From Symbiodinium natans (taxonomy: Eukaryota > Sar > Dinophyceae > Suessiales > Symbiodiniaceae), in NCBI GenBank assembly GCA_905221605.1, contig CAJNDS010000147.1, positions 592,273-634,772 on the forward strand: a DNA stretch of 42,500 nucleotides, in the 5' to 3' direction. This document shows, one piece after another, positions 37,520-42,500 of the stretch. The notes beneath the pieces are model-generated. The model was given only the letters and a program-made list of their open reading frames with translations, did not search any database and was not told where the DNA came from. Position 1 is the stretch's first letter, and every line of letters starts with the position of its first letter. The position numbers and the translations under genes are program-made.

Positions 37520-40440
37520 AAAAAGTGTCTATGGCTAAGGGACTTGTAGGCCAGGGACTTGTAGACCAAGTTGGAATACTTCTAGTTCCTTTACGGCCCT
37601 GATAAACTCTTCTTAAAACTAGAGTAGGGGGGGGTGTCCTTGCAAGCCCTTTAGAGGGGGATGTTCAAGTCCACCAAGCCAGAACCCTAAACCCTCCACC
37701 CTTTAGCTCAAGCCAAAGCCCACATCTCTCTAGATTCCCTCATGCAGGAGATGTGCATCCTCGTTGCAGACCTGATGCGCAACTCAGTAGCACTTCTACT
37801 ACTTCATGTGCTTTACATGATGAAGTCCCCAATCCCACGCTGCAGCTGTGGCATCACAGGGTAATAAACCCATGCATGTGCCTCTGGACCAAATGCCTCT
37901 CCTTCTCCTCTCCTCCTCGTCCTTCTACTTGGGTAGTTTATATTCGGGGTCCCTTGTTTTTCGTAAACCCCCTCTTCCCGCCAACTACAGGAAGCCTGAA
38001 GCGAATCATAAACCCCATACCCCACACCCCCTGAGCCCTACAAAAAAAAGCTCAAGCCCACATTCCTCACCCCTCCTCCCCCCTTTACCTCCTTCCCCTA
38101 AACCCGAAACACTATACCCTAAACCCAAATCCCTAAACCGTTTAACCCCGAACCCCCAAACCCCCAAACCCCCAAACCCCCAAACCCCCAAACCCTAAGC
38201 CCTAAGCCCTAAGCCCTAAGCCCTAAACCCTAAGCCCTAAACCCTAAACCCTAAACCCTAAACCCTAAACCCTAAACCCTAAACAAACATGTGAAGGTTC
38301 GAAGTGGGGGCGCAGCGTGAAGCTGATGGTCGGCCCGGGCCTTCTCTGCACCTCTCTTGACATGCGCCTTGGCGAACCTCTTCAGTGGGACTGAATGAAC
38401 CCTAAGAGGGTTTAGGGTTTAGGGTTGAGGGTTTAGGGTTTAGGGTTTAGGGTTTAGGGCTAGGGTTTAGGGGTTTAGGGGTTTAGGGGTTTAGGGGTTT
38501 AGGGGTTTAGGGGTTTAGGGGTTTAGGGGTTTAGGGTTTAGGGTTTAGGGTCCTCCCCCCACCCCAAAGACCACGGATACTGGTTTCACCTTTTGTAGTA
38601 TTTACTTGGGCCCCTAAAGCGACTGTATAGGAACCCCTTTAAGGCCCAAGTAAACCCTAAACCCTAGACCTGTTCTATGTAGGCACTGGGATGCCGAGCG
38701 TCATTGCCAGGTTCCGGGACTTCCAGGGGGGGGGGGGGGGAACTGTAGAAAAGTAACGGGCGCTTGGAGGTTCAGGAGGGTTTAGGGTTTAGGATTAAGG
38801 GTTTAGGGTTTAGGGCCAATTATAGGGCTTACCCCAATTACAGCTGTACTTTTGTAAACCCCCCAGAAGGTCTTCCAAGTTGGGTTCTAAGTAGTCTTAC
38901 CCTAAACCCTAAACCCTGAAACCTAAAACCTAAACCCTAAACCCTAAACCCGAGTTTAGGAGTACGAAGTAGCCCACTTTCTCCACACCTTGAGCCCGAA
39001 TGCATCCGCGGCATGGCGAGCCTGGAAAGAAGCACCGTGGGTCTAGGGTTTAGGGTTTAGAGTTTAGGGTTTAGGGTTTAGGCTTTAGGGTGGGAGCACA
39101 ACATGGAAACCGCACCAGTGGACCCTTCAGTCAATGTGCTAGTGGTTGATCTGGGGCTGAGCTGCAATTGTCTTGTCAAATGGCCCACGCTTGGGAAGCA
39201 ATTCAGTTCCTAAGCGAGTCTGGCCGTGGGCCTGGAACCGTCACGGCATTGGCAGGAGATCATGACCTGGTTGACACTGAAAGCCCCTTATAAACCCTTC
39301 ACACCCTGGTTCACGCCCTTGGAATCACATGTCACGTCGCCAGTCCCAGCGGTCTGCAAGCCAGAATATGCCAGCATGAACGGGGCAATAAACCCTAAAC
39401 TAACTCCTATGTAGTATTTCTGGGCAGTATACTAGAATATCCCTAGCAGTAACCCAAAAAGGAAGCACTTTGGAGCCTAAACCCTAAGCCCTAAGCCCTA
39501 TAAGCCTAAACCCTAAAGTATAAACCCTAAACTAAACGCCAGGAACGGTGTCTCGATGTCCATGCTGCCCTGGAGTGCCGGAGTAGCCAAGCTGATCCAG
39601 GCCCTGGGAGTTAGACTTCGGGACTTGGCTTGAAGTTCTCCCTAAACCCTAAACCCTAAACCCCAAACCCCAAACCCTAAACCCTAAACCTAAACCCTAT
39701 ACACCCTAAATCGCCTTCGGGTTTAGGGTTTTATAAGGACTTGGCTTGAAAGCATCACTGTCGGGTTTGGGGCTTAGGGGCAAACAAGCTCGTTGCAAAG
39801 GGTTTGCCCTCGTTACGTAGTCAAGGGGATCTTTCGTAAAGCAGAACCAACTACTTGAACCTTTCGGGGCTATCATATTCCATTCTAACCCCAAAGGTTA
39901 CCCTTTTGATTTTCCCAAGGATGCTGGACAACTAACTGGACCCTCAACCCTAAGCCCTACATCCTAAACCCTAAGCCCGAAACCCTGCACCCTTTGCCCT
40001 GAACCCTGAACCCTAAACCCTAAACCCTAAACCCTAACACCCTAAAACCTAAACCCTAAACCCAGCAAAACTCAGGCGGCCCCCCCATGTGAGATTCGGG
40101 TTCCAAGGCCTTGGCTTCCGCCTGGGTTGCAATTCTCGGAAACGACAGAACTGCCAAACAGGGTTTAGGGTTTAGGGTTTAGGGTTTAGAGTTTGGGGTT
40201 TAGGGTTTAGGATTTAGGGACGGGGTTTCCATGTAAGCTCGGTTTAGGGTTAGGGGTTTAGGGTTTAGGGCTTAAAACTTCCTACCTTCAGTGAGGAATA
40301 GACCTTTAATCATATTGAGGATCGATCCCTCGATAAATTAAGGGTTTAGGGTTTAGGTAGGTTTAGGGTTTAGGGTTCATATTTGGAAGGACCCGACGGC
40401 CGCTCCTGCGTGGCCAGCGGCCGTTGTGCCCGAGAGCCTC
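24065..40440 (+). CDS. Dihydroxyacetone kinase, DhaK (Dak1) half, about 20 micro-exons
   Basis: ATP-dependent dihydroxyacetone kinases phosphorylate dihydroxyacetone to DHAP in the cytosol or plastid. The exons listed below, all on the + strand and phase-compatible, give the Dak1 signatures in the right order: LGRLDGYP; VAVICGGGAGHEP with the Gly-rich loop and substrate-site His; MLTAAVSGETFASPS; LLVIKNYTG/DRLNF with the substrate-site Asp; RGIAGTLFVHK; VAGAMSEEG; VSLGVSFS; GLGIHGEPG with the His that binds substrate covalently in the family; VNNLGGVPPQE; GPGLLCTSLDM; APAWPAAVVP. Introns of 0.2-2.2 kb carry telomere-like arrays and MITE-like palindromes and begin GC or GA more often than GT. 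About ten N-terminal residues, a short piece after LGVSFS, and the ATP-binding DhaL half are not seen. The coordinates span introns. Confidence 0.88.
24328..24369 (+). CDS. DAK exon 2
   Basis: DVKVVYRTDWNKDK, which leads directly into the Gly-rich loop. Acceptor CTTAAG|GAT, GC donor AAG|GCCTGC, phase 0. The frame stays open upstream to 24269 (DCEAYDIERSAAH...), but those residues have no counterpart in the family, so I leave them in the intron. Confidence 0.75.
24463..24585. repeat. (CCCTAAA)n array in DAK intron
   Basis: About seventeen heptamers with one extra A, inside the intron between exons 2 and 3. The same intron has an open stretch at 24644-24731 (GLAMLGEVVDLLKEKL...) that could be an exon but does not fit the kinase. 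Confidence 0.95.
24960..25023 (+). CDS. DAK exon 3: glycine loop with substrate-site His
   Basis: VAVICGGGAGHEP then LHGGFVGR, matching the family's ISGGGSGHEPAHAGFVG. Acceptor GTCAG|GTT, GC donor CGAG|GCGAGA; the split codon is completed by GC of exon 4. Confidence 0.9.
25024..26137. other. DAK intron 3
   Basis: About 1.1 kb: unique DNA, a 70-base TTTAGGG array (about 25772-25852) and CCCTAAA with CCCTAGA variants (26036-26104). No further exon recognised. Confidence 0.6.
26138..26203 (+). CDS. DAK exon 4
   Basis: MLTAAVSGETFASPSIDAVLA, the family block MLTAAV-x-G-x-x-FASPS. Acceptor GCGAG|GCATG, GC donor GCGG|GCATCG. A GA donor at 26209 is possible; with either end about five residues are short of the usual length before exon 5, so a microexon may be missing. 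Confidence 0.88.
26204..27527. other. DAK intron 4
   Basis: Contains an R5-type repeat (26621-26708), a (CCCCAAA)-type array (26728-26850) and several TTTAGGG blocks; the rest is unique and non-coding as far as I can see. Confidence 0.6.
26621..26708. repeat. Dispersed repeat (family R5), copy 2
   Basis: GGTTCTGAAGTATGGGCTCT ... GTCCCCATTTAAGGGCCCAT, closely related to 10684-10767 and 35181-35253. Confidence 0.7.
27528..27571 (+). CDS. DAK exon 5
   Basis: ADVAEGLLVIKNYTG, the family block LL-x-(I/V)-KNYTGD. Acceptor CCTGAG|CC (not followed by G, unlike the others), GA donor GGA|GAGCCT. Confidence 0.85.
27572..28565. other. DAK intron 5
   Basis: TTTAGGG and CCCTAAA blocks, a repeat ending TATATGGTTACTGGGCTACC near 27840-27920, and a run of about 27 G at 28500-28527 shortly before exon 6. 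Confidence 0.6.
28566..28598 (+). CDS. DAK exon 6
   Basis: DRLNFSLAAQR, 11 codons, the family's DRLNFGLAAE. Its Asp, right after KNYTG, is the substrate-site Asp. Acceptor GCGAG|GAT, GT donor CGG|GTGCCC. Confidence 0.85.
28599..29314. other. DAK intron 6
   Basis: Two R2-type half elements (28676-28733, 28765-28830), and an element at 29131-29301 interrupted by a telomere-like block. An open stretch at 28944-29008 (VEDAALHINLVEADPAAS) bounded by AAAG|G and GTAAGC looks exon-like but does not fit the kinase. Confidence 0.55.
29131..29301. mobile_element. MITE-like element (R6-related) split by a telomere-like insert
   Basis: Ends GAGGCTCATGGT (29135-29146) and ACCATGAGCCTC (29290-29301) are perfect inverted repeats; an inner pair (AACTGTACTTA/TAAGTACAGTT) is also present. 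A 30-bp CCCTAAA-type block (29233-29262) lies inside and is flanked by an 11-bp direct repeat GTACAGTTATC (29222-29232 and 29263-29273). Confidence 0.8.
29315..29359 (+). CDS. DAK exon 7
   Basis: ARSIYGLDVETVITK, the segment equivalent to AR-x-x-G-x-x-VEMV in the family. Acceptor ACCCAG|GCA, GA donor AAG|GATGCA (or GC three bases on). Phase 0. Confidence 0.75.
29360..29754. other. DAK intron 7
   Basis: A TTTAGGG array, then an AT-rich microsatellite (about 29580-29650: TATATATA and TTTATTTA runs), then unique sequence. Confidence 0.65.
29755..29811 (+). CDS. DAK exon 8
   Basis: DDVATSAERGIAGTLFVHK: family D-D-x-A ... RRG-(I/V)-AGT-x-x-VHK. Acceptor CCTCCAG|GAT, GC donor AAG|GCCCCG. Phase 0. 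Confidence 0.9.
29812..30882. other. DAK intron 8
   Basis: Few telomere-like units. It holds the antisense transposase-like fragment at 30263-30667 and unique DNA. Confidence 0.6.
30263..30667 (-). pseudogene. ISXO2/IS1595-like transposase fragment (C-terminal part)
   Basis: An uninterrupted frame on the strand opposite to the kinase. VVSDGARLCPTVADDLGL followed by HYHVSHGKG and LQAHSGTIGSSWKYLQQSLP resembles the second Asp and the H-T-x-x-I/V-(E/D)-x-x-W block of ISXO2-type DDE transposases captured by many eukaryotes; NPELLQYVYQWCTRF would be the closing helix. There is no ATG at its start (the first possible codon is TTG) and the N-terminal half is missing, so it is a fragment or one exon of an intron-containing gene. 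Family call is tentative. Confidence 0.45.
30883..30923 (+). CDS. DAK exon 9
   Basis: VAGAMSEEGKSLS, the family's (I/V)AGA-x-x-E-x-G-x-S-L. Acceptor ACGAG|GTG, GA donor AGTGA|GAGACA; the split codon is completed by G of exon 10. Confidence 0.85.
30924..31501. other. DAK intron 9
   Basis: A CCCTAAA block near 31267-31300, a half copy of the R1 element (31376-31416) and another CCCTAAA block (31424-31457). Confidence 0.6.
31502..31538 (+). CDS. DAK exon 10
   Basis: IKAKAEEVIAQT, the helix before the next family block. Acceptor CCCGAG|G, GC donor ACG|GCCGGC. The exact end is uncertain because the frame stays open to 31580. Confidence 0.65.
32855..33425. repeat. Direct repeats of a GC-rich 50-60 bp unit
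   Basis: The block GCCTCTACGGGCCCTGACGTGCCGAAGGCCCGAAA(A)GGGCCGAGG occurs near 32862, 32970 and 33379 with a weaker copy near 33088, mostly preceded by CTTCAAATAAATAAGG. Two or three of them are followed by CTACCCC(C/G)AACCCCAGCTTAAACCC. Confidence 0.7.
33622..33750. repeat. Perfect (CCCTAAA)n array
   Basis: About eighteen uninterrupted heptamers, the longest perfect array in the window together with 7196-7312; it ends about 30 bases before DAK exon 11. Confidence 0.95.
33783..33806 (+). CDS. DAK exon 11
   Basis: VSLGVSFS, the family's (M/L)GV-x-(L/F)S strand. Acceptor GCTAAG|GTC, GT donor TCT|GTGGTT. A longer reading (VVRRLK) to a GC donor at 33825 is open. The segment that normally follows (C-T-x-PG) was not found. 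Confidence 0.65.
33807..34510. other. DAK intron 11
   Basis: TTTAGGG/TTCAGGG blocks, G-rich runs near 33995-34020, unique sequence and a (CCCTCAA)n variant array (34407-34480). A missing microexon of the kinase is expected here. Confidence 0.5.
34511..34537 (+). CDS. DAK exon 12
   Basis: ESIGLGKME, nine codons; the family has a similar L-G-x-x-x-ME immediately before (V/L)GLGIHGEPG. Acceptor TTCTAG|GAG, GC donor GAG|GCCAGA. Phase 0. Confidence 0.75.
35181..35253. mobile_element. MITE-like palindromic element (family R5, palindromic form)
   Basis: Left arm AGGGATCCGAAGTATGGGCC and right arm GGGCCCATACTTCGGATCCC are complementary over about 20 bases. Related to 10684 and 26621. Confidence 0.75.
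35403..35496. mobile_element. MITE-like element (family R1, copy 2)
   Basis: Same ends as 8431-8510 (GGGATGTTCCCCTTATACT ... complement), with one C fewer and a repeated TATAC in the left arm. Inserted in a telomere-like array. Confidence 0.85.
35500..35742. repeat. Mixed CCCTAAA/CCCCAAA array
   Basis: About 240 bases of alternating CCCTAAA and CCCCAAA units; it ends eleven bases before DAK exon 13. Confidence 0.95.
35753..35815 (+). CDS. DAK exon 13: GIHGEPG active-site block
   Basis: VGLGIHGEPGARTE then PRAEAKK. The His of GIHGEPG is, in this family, the residue that binds dihydroxyacetone covalently. Acceptor CGCAAG|GTG, GC donor AAG|GCGCGG. Phase 0. Confidence 0.92.
36076..36159 (+). 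CDS. DAK exon 14
   Basis: VVEVLMEGIEAGRQ then LPDPAEGVICL, the helix and strand before NNLGG. Acceptor AAAAAG|GTG, GC donor TTG|GCGCCC. Phase 0. Confidence 0.85.
36168..36373. repeat. Minisatellite mixing telomere-like units with GGATATTTTGGG
   Basis: About five tandem units of 40-60 bases, each of the form GGGGGATATTTTGGGGG-TTTAGGG-TTTAGGGCTAGG-GTTTAGG. It lies directly after DAK exon 14. Confidence 0.8.
36374..36848. other. Rest of DAK intron 14
   Basis: Unique sequence including an A/C-rich stretch (AACACGAAACAACATGCAAC) and open frames on both strands without family resemblance. Confidence 0.5.
36849..36878 (+). CDS. DAK exon 15
   Basis: VNNLGGVPPQ, ten codons, the family's VN-(N/G)-LGG loop. 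Acceptor GCCAAG|GTG, GA donor CAG|GAGCGC. This junction can only be spliced in frame with GA. Confidence 0.92.
36918..37021. repeat. Dispersed 100-bp repeat, copy 2
   Basis: Nearly identical to 7410-7510; starts about 40 bases after DAK exon 15. Confidence 0.85.
37084..37200. mobile_element. MITE-like palindromic element (family R6)
   Basis: A 117-bp element with ends CTTGGAGGTTCATGGGTAG and the complement CTACCCACGAACCTCCAAG (one mismatch). Related to the interrupted element at 29131. Confidence 0.8.
37470..37524. repeat. C40-G-A14 homopolymer pair
   Basis: Forty C in a row (37470-37509), one G, then fourteen A. Length may be affected by assembly. Confidence 0.9.
37748..37786 (+). CDS. DAK exon 16
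   Basis: EMCILVADLMRNS, following VPPQ of exon 15. Acceptor ATGCAG|GAG, GT donor TCA|GTAGCA. An alternative GC donor at 37779, joined to an acceptor at 38296, also keeps frame. Confidence 0.85.
37787..38296. other. DAK intron 16
   Basis: C-rich unique DNA, then (CCCCCAAA)n and CCCTAAG/CCCTAAA arrays (38140-38285). Confidence 0.6.
38297..38363 (+). CDS. DAK exon 17
   Basis: WGRSVKLMVGPGLLCTSLD, the family's (V/L)GP-x-x-x-TSLDM. Two acceptors are possible: GAAG|GT (38297) or GAAG|TGG (38305). GC donor AT|GCGCCT; Met is completed by G of exon 18. Confidence 0.9.
38463..38533. repeat. (TTTAGGGG)n octamer array
   Basis: About eight octamers between heptamer runs; opposite orientation to the arrays at 4319 and 7607. 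Confidence 0.95.
39410..39478. mobile_element. MITE-like palindromic element (family R2, copy 6)
   Basis: CCTATGTAGTATTTCTGGGCAG ends, then TAGTATACTAGAATATCCC and AACCCAAAAAGGAAGCACTT on the other side, as in the other R2 copies. Confidence 0.6.
39543..39600 (+). CDS. DAK exon 18
   Basis: NGVSMSMLPWSAGVAKLIQ; with exon 17 gives TSLDMNGVSMS, typical for the family. Acceptor CGCCAG|G, GC donor CAG|GCCCTG. Phase 0. Confidence 0.88.
39601..40389. other. DAK intron 18
   Basis: CCCTAAA and TTTAGGG blocks in alternation with short unique pieces; no exon seen. Confidence 0.6.
40390..40440 (+). CDS. DAK exon 19: end of DhaK half
   Basis: DPTAAPAWPAAVVPESL, matching the APAWP stretch that closes Dak1. 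Acceptor TGGAAG|GAC; GC donor CTC|GCCTTT or GA donor CCC|GAGAGC. Confidence 0.85.
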
Positions 40441-41224
40441 GCCTTTTGGGGCCTTAGGATTTTGGGTACGGGTTTACGGTTCACGCGGTTAGGATTAGGG
40501 TTGAGCTGGTTTCGGGTTTAGGGGGTTTTTGGGGTTATAGACTGGTTGTAGGTTTAGGGTTCTTTTGCAGTTTGGGGGTTTCTGTTGGAGAGCAGTCCCC
40601 CGTGACATGCTCGGGTTCAAGAAGCAGGCTCTTTAGAGGTTGCTTGGGGGCTTCAGGGGTTTAGATTCAGCAGATGATTGGGCGCGTCCAGCACGGTTCC
40701 CCACATCATCAAGGAGTCTTTCAAATTTCTGTTGCCCAGGAGTCCGAAATCCAAGTTGCCAAATTAGTCGTCTGCATGTAGAACATCTCTACTCTGGAGC
40801 GTTTCGTTTTTTCGTGCGGCTTGCAATAAGGGTCAGAGATCGAGAGGGCGAGAGAGTGCGACTGCGGATTGTCAAGTTCCTGTAGTTGACGACCTAACGG
40901 AGCTTTCCTTGGCCGGACGAGTCTCGCAAAGCCCTCGTGAATCCTGTCCTGTGGGCGCTTTCCAACCCCTAGACCCGAATAAAATGAGGCGCACATATCG
41001 CAAAGCCTCCATTTCCAGCAGCGCTAAACTCCTAAATGCTACCAAAACCCTCCTCAACCCTAAACCCTAAACCCTAAACCCTAAACTTGGCTAAACGCCA
41101 CTCTACTAAGCCGGCAACCACCACAACTTCTCGAAGCCACTGATTGTTAGCGTTTTCCCTGGGGCCTAAGATCATAGAATCTGGGGATACTTCTCCAAGG
41201 GCTTAAAGGGGCCAACCTCGTTAC

Positions 41225-41393
41225 GGTTTAGGGTTTAGGGTTTAGGGTTTAGGTTTCTAGGGTTGGGGTTTACGGTTTAGTAGGGGTTTAGGGTCTATAG
41301 GTTTTAGGGTTAGGGTTTAGGGTTTAGGGTTTAGGGTTTAGGGTTTAGGGTTTAGGGTTTAGGGTTTAGGGTTTAGGGTTTAGGGTTTAGGGT
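41225..41393. repeat. TTTAGGG array
   Basis: Heptamers with a few interruptions, becoming perfect from about 41308 to 41393. Confidence 0.95.
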
Positions 41394-42146
41394 TGCCTCG
41401 TTGTCCCAGGTTCCCGACCCCGGCCGCGATTGCTGTCAGGGACTGCTTTGAAGGCTTCGGCTCTCGGAGCTGTTTTCACAAGGGAGCCCTAAACCCATAG
41501 CCCCCTTTAGGAATTTAGGGTTTAGGGTTTAGGGTTTAGGGTTGTTCCCCCTTATACTAACAGTCCTGGCTGGGGATTACAATATCCTAAGGGGGCTCTT
41601 ATTGAAGGGTTTCTTGGGGCCGAAAGGCCATAATATTTGTTGGGCTATTTTTTAACGCCTAAGGGTAAACCTATAGCCCCCTTCGGAACTGTTTTTTGTA
41701 TTGCTATTTCTACAAAGCCAAAAAGGGGACGTTTTAAGATCAGATTCTTCATTGAAGAATCTTAGGGGTGAGTACAGAAACTAGTGGCAAGGGGCTTCGG
41801 GCTTCAGGGTGCTTTCGGCTCTAAGCGTACCGAAGGGCATGGATAGAGGCTCTGGGGAGCTTCCGGCATCGCGGTGTCTGGAGCGGGGAGCTTCTGAGCT
41901 TGGGGGTTTCATCCTATCCTGGGTTTTGGGGTACTATACTTTTAATGCCTTTTTTTGGTTCTGGGGTCCTATCATGGCTACTTATACCGAAAAAAGTATA
42001 TACCTCTTTTTTTGAAGAGTCTACGCCGAAGTGGGGTTTCAAGACCATTAACACGGGACCTTAGTATGACCCCTCTCAAACACACAAAGTGCATCCGATC
42101 ATTCCTCGGTTAATCCGGGAAGCAGCAGGGTAGAGGACTGACCTTC

Positions 42147-42243
42147 GGGATATTCCCCCTTATACTAACAGTCATTAATAGGGACTATAATCGGGGGTAC
42201 TGTAATCCCTATTAAGGACCGTTGGTGTGCGCGGGAACATCCC
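42147..42243. mobile_element. MITE-like element (family R1, copy 3)
   Basis: Left end CGGGATATTCCCCCTTATAC, right end GGGAACATCCCG; the right arm is diverged (GTTGGTGTGCGCGGGAAC). The centre contains a second inverted pair (TTAATAGGGACTATAAT / CCCTATTAAGG). Confidence 0.75.
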
Positions 42244-42500
42244 GAACTGAGCTACTTAAGTGCCTCCCTTAGTAGACATAGGTTTTAGACCCTGTTCTCA
42301 ACGCTGATGCAGCACCAACCCAACTTAGCGTGCTCAGAACTATAGTGTAGCCTGCTTAAAGGGGTACTCCCAGTCTTCGAGTGGAGTTCAGAAAGAGGAA
42401 GCGCTGCTTTAATGCAATATTGGATATGCTTACCCTTCGAAAAACAGGTAATGCATCTCAAAATCCCCAAACCCCGAAACCCAGATCTTCAGCTGAGACC

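Larger units (their letters stand above)
38364..39542. other. DAK intron 17
   Basis: A TTTAGGG array with a run of (TTTAGGGG) octamers (38463-38533), several further TTTAGGG/CCCTAAA blocks, a G-run near 38727, and an R2-type palindrome (39410-39478). Confidence 0.6.
40441..42500. other. 3' part of the window: repeats and possibly further kinase introns
   Basis: The DhaL half should follow but was not recognised. One stretch (41409-41487, frame FPTPAAIAVRDCFEG...) after TCCCAG|G is exon-like. Otherwise there are TTTAGGG arrays (41225-41393, 41515-41542), a half R1 element (41543-41602) and a full R1 element at 42147. Confidence 0.5.

Noticed and set aside
1-42500. tRNA, rRNA or spliced-leader genes
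   Set aside because: No cloverleaf-like or rRNA sequence was noticed by eye; a dedicated search was not possible.

Overview
The window looks like nuclear DNA of a dinoflagellate, most likely Symbiodiniaceae-like. Three things point there. Telomere-type heptamers (TTTAGGG/CCCTAAA and variants) are scattered through nearly all non-coding DNA. Protein-coding genes are cut into tiny exons whose introns mostly start with GC or GA instead of GT and end AG|G. A Ty1/copia-type LTR retrotransposon is present with unusual accessory domains. The species assignment is inference; no rRNA, tRNA or marker gene is present.

Layout. (1) About 0.6-7.4 kb, + strand: a phase-consistent chain of small exons that would encode a long coiled coil followed by one hydrophobic, probably membrane-spanning, helix and a basic tail (unrecognised gene, here called gene A). 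Its introns hold telomere-like arrays, a roughly 265-bp tandem repeat and short palindromic elements. (2) 7.4-10.9 kb: repeat-rich DNA with one good isolated exon at 9.66-9.75 kb. (3) 10,908-23,639: a complete 12.7-kb LTR retrotransposon inserted in a TTTAGGG array, with 173-bp LTRs that are identical base for base, a GGGTT target duplication and a polypurine tract. It encodes Gag (coiled coil, capsid-like region, two CCCH fingers), an aspartic protease, copia-order integrase, reverse transcriptase and RNase H. After RNase H come about 1,580 further residues containing a 2-oxoglutarate/Fe(II) dioxygenase-like domain, an unnamed alpha/beta region, an SGNH-hydrolase-like domain, a KptA/Tpt1-like RNA 2'-phosphotransferase domain and a zinc ribbon. 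The reading frame is broken at three places (+1, -1 and an in-frame TAG). (4) 24.06-40.44 kb, + strand: a dihydroxyacetone kinase (DAK) gene whose DhaK half can be read through about 20 exons of 24-84 bases, spread over 16 kb. Its introns are filled with telomere-like repeats, palindromic MITE-like elements and one antisense transposase fragment. The first exon and the DhaL half are not found. (5) 40.5-42.5 kb: repeats, MITE-like elements and one possible further exon.

How it fits together. The retroelement supplies all functions for its own copying and in addition enzymes that could act on DNA bases, RNA ends or ester bonds; it sits upstream of, or inside the first intron of, the DAK gene. 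The most unusual points are the enzyme cassette of the retroelement, the telomere-repeat-filled introns with GC/GA donors, and a telomere-like block flanked by an 11-bp direct duplication inside a palindromic element, which suggests these blocks are inserted as units.
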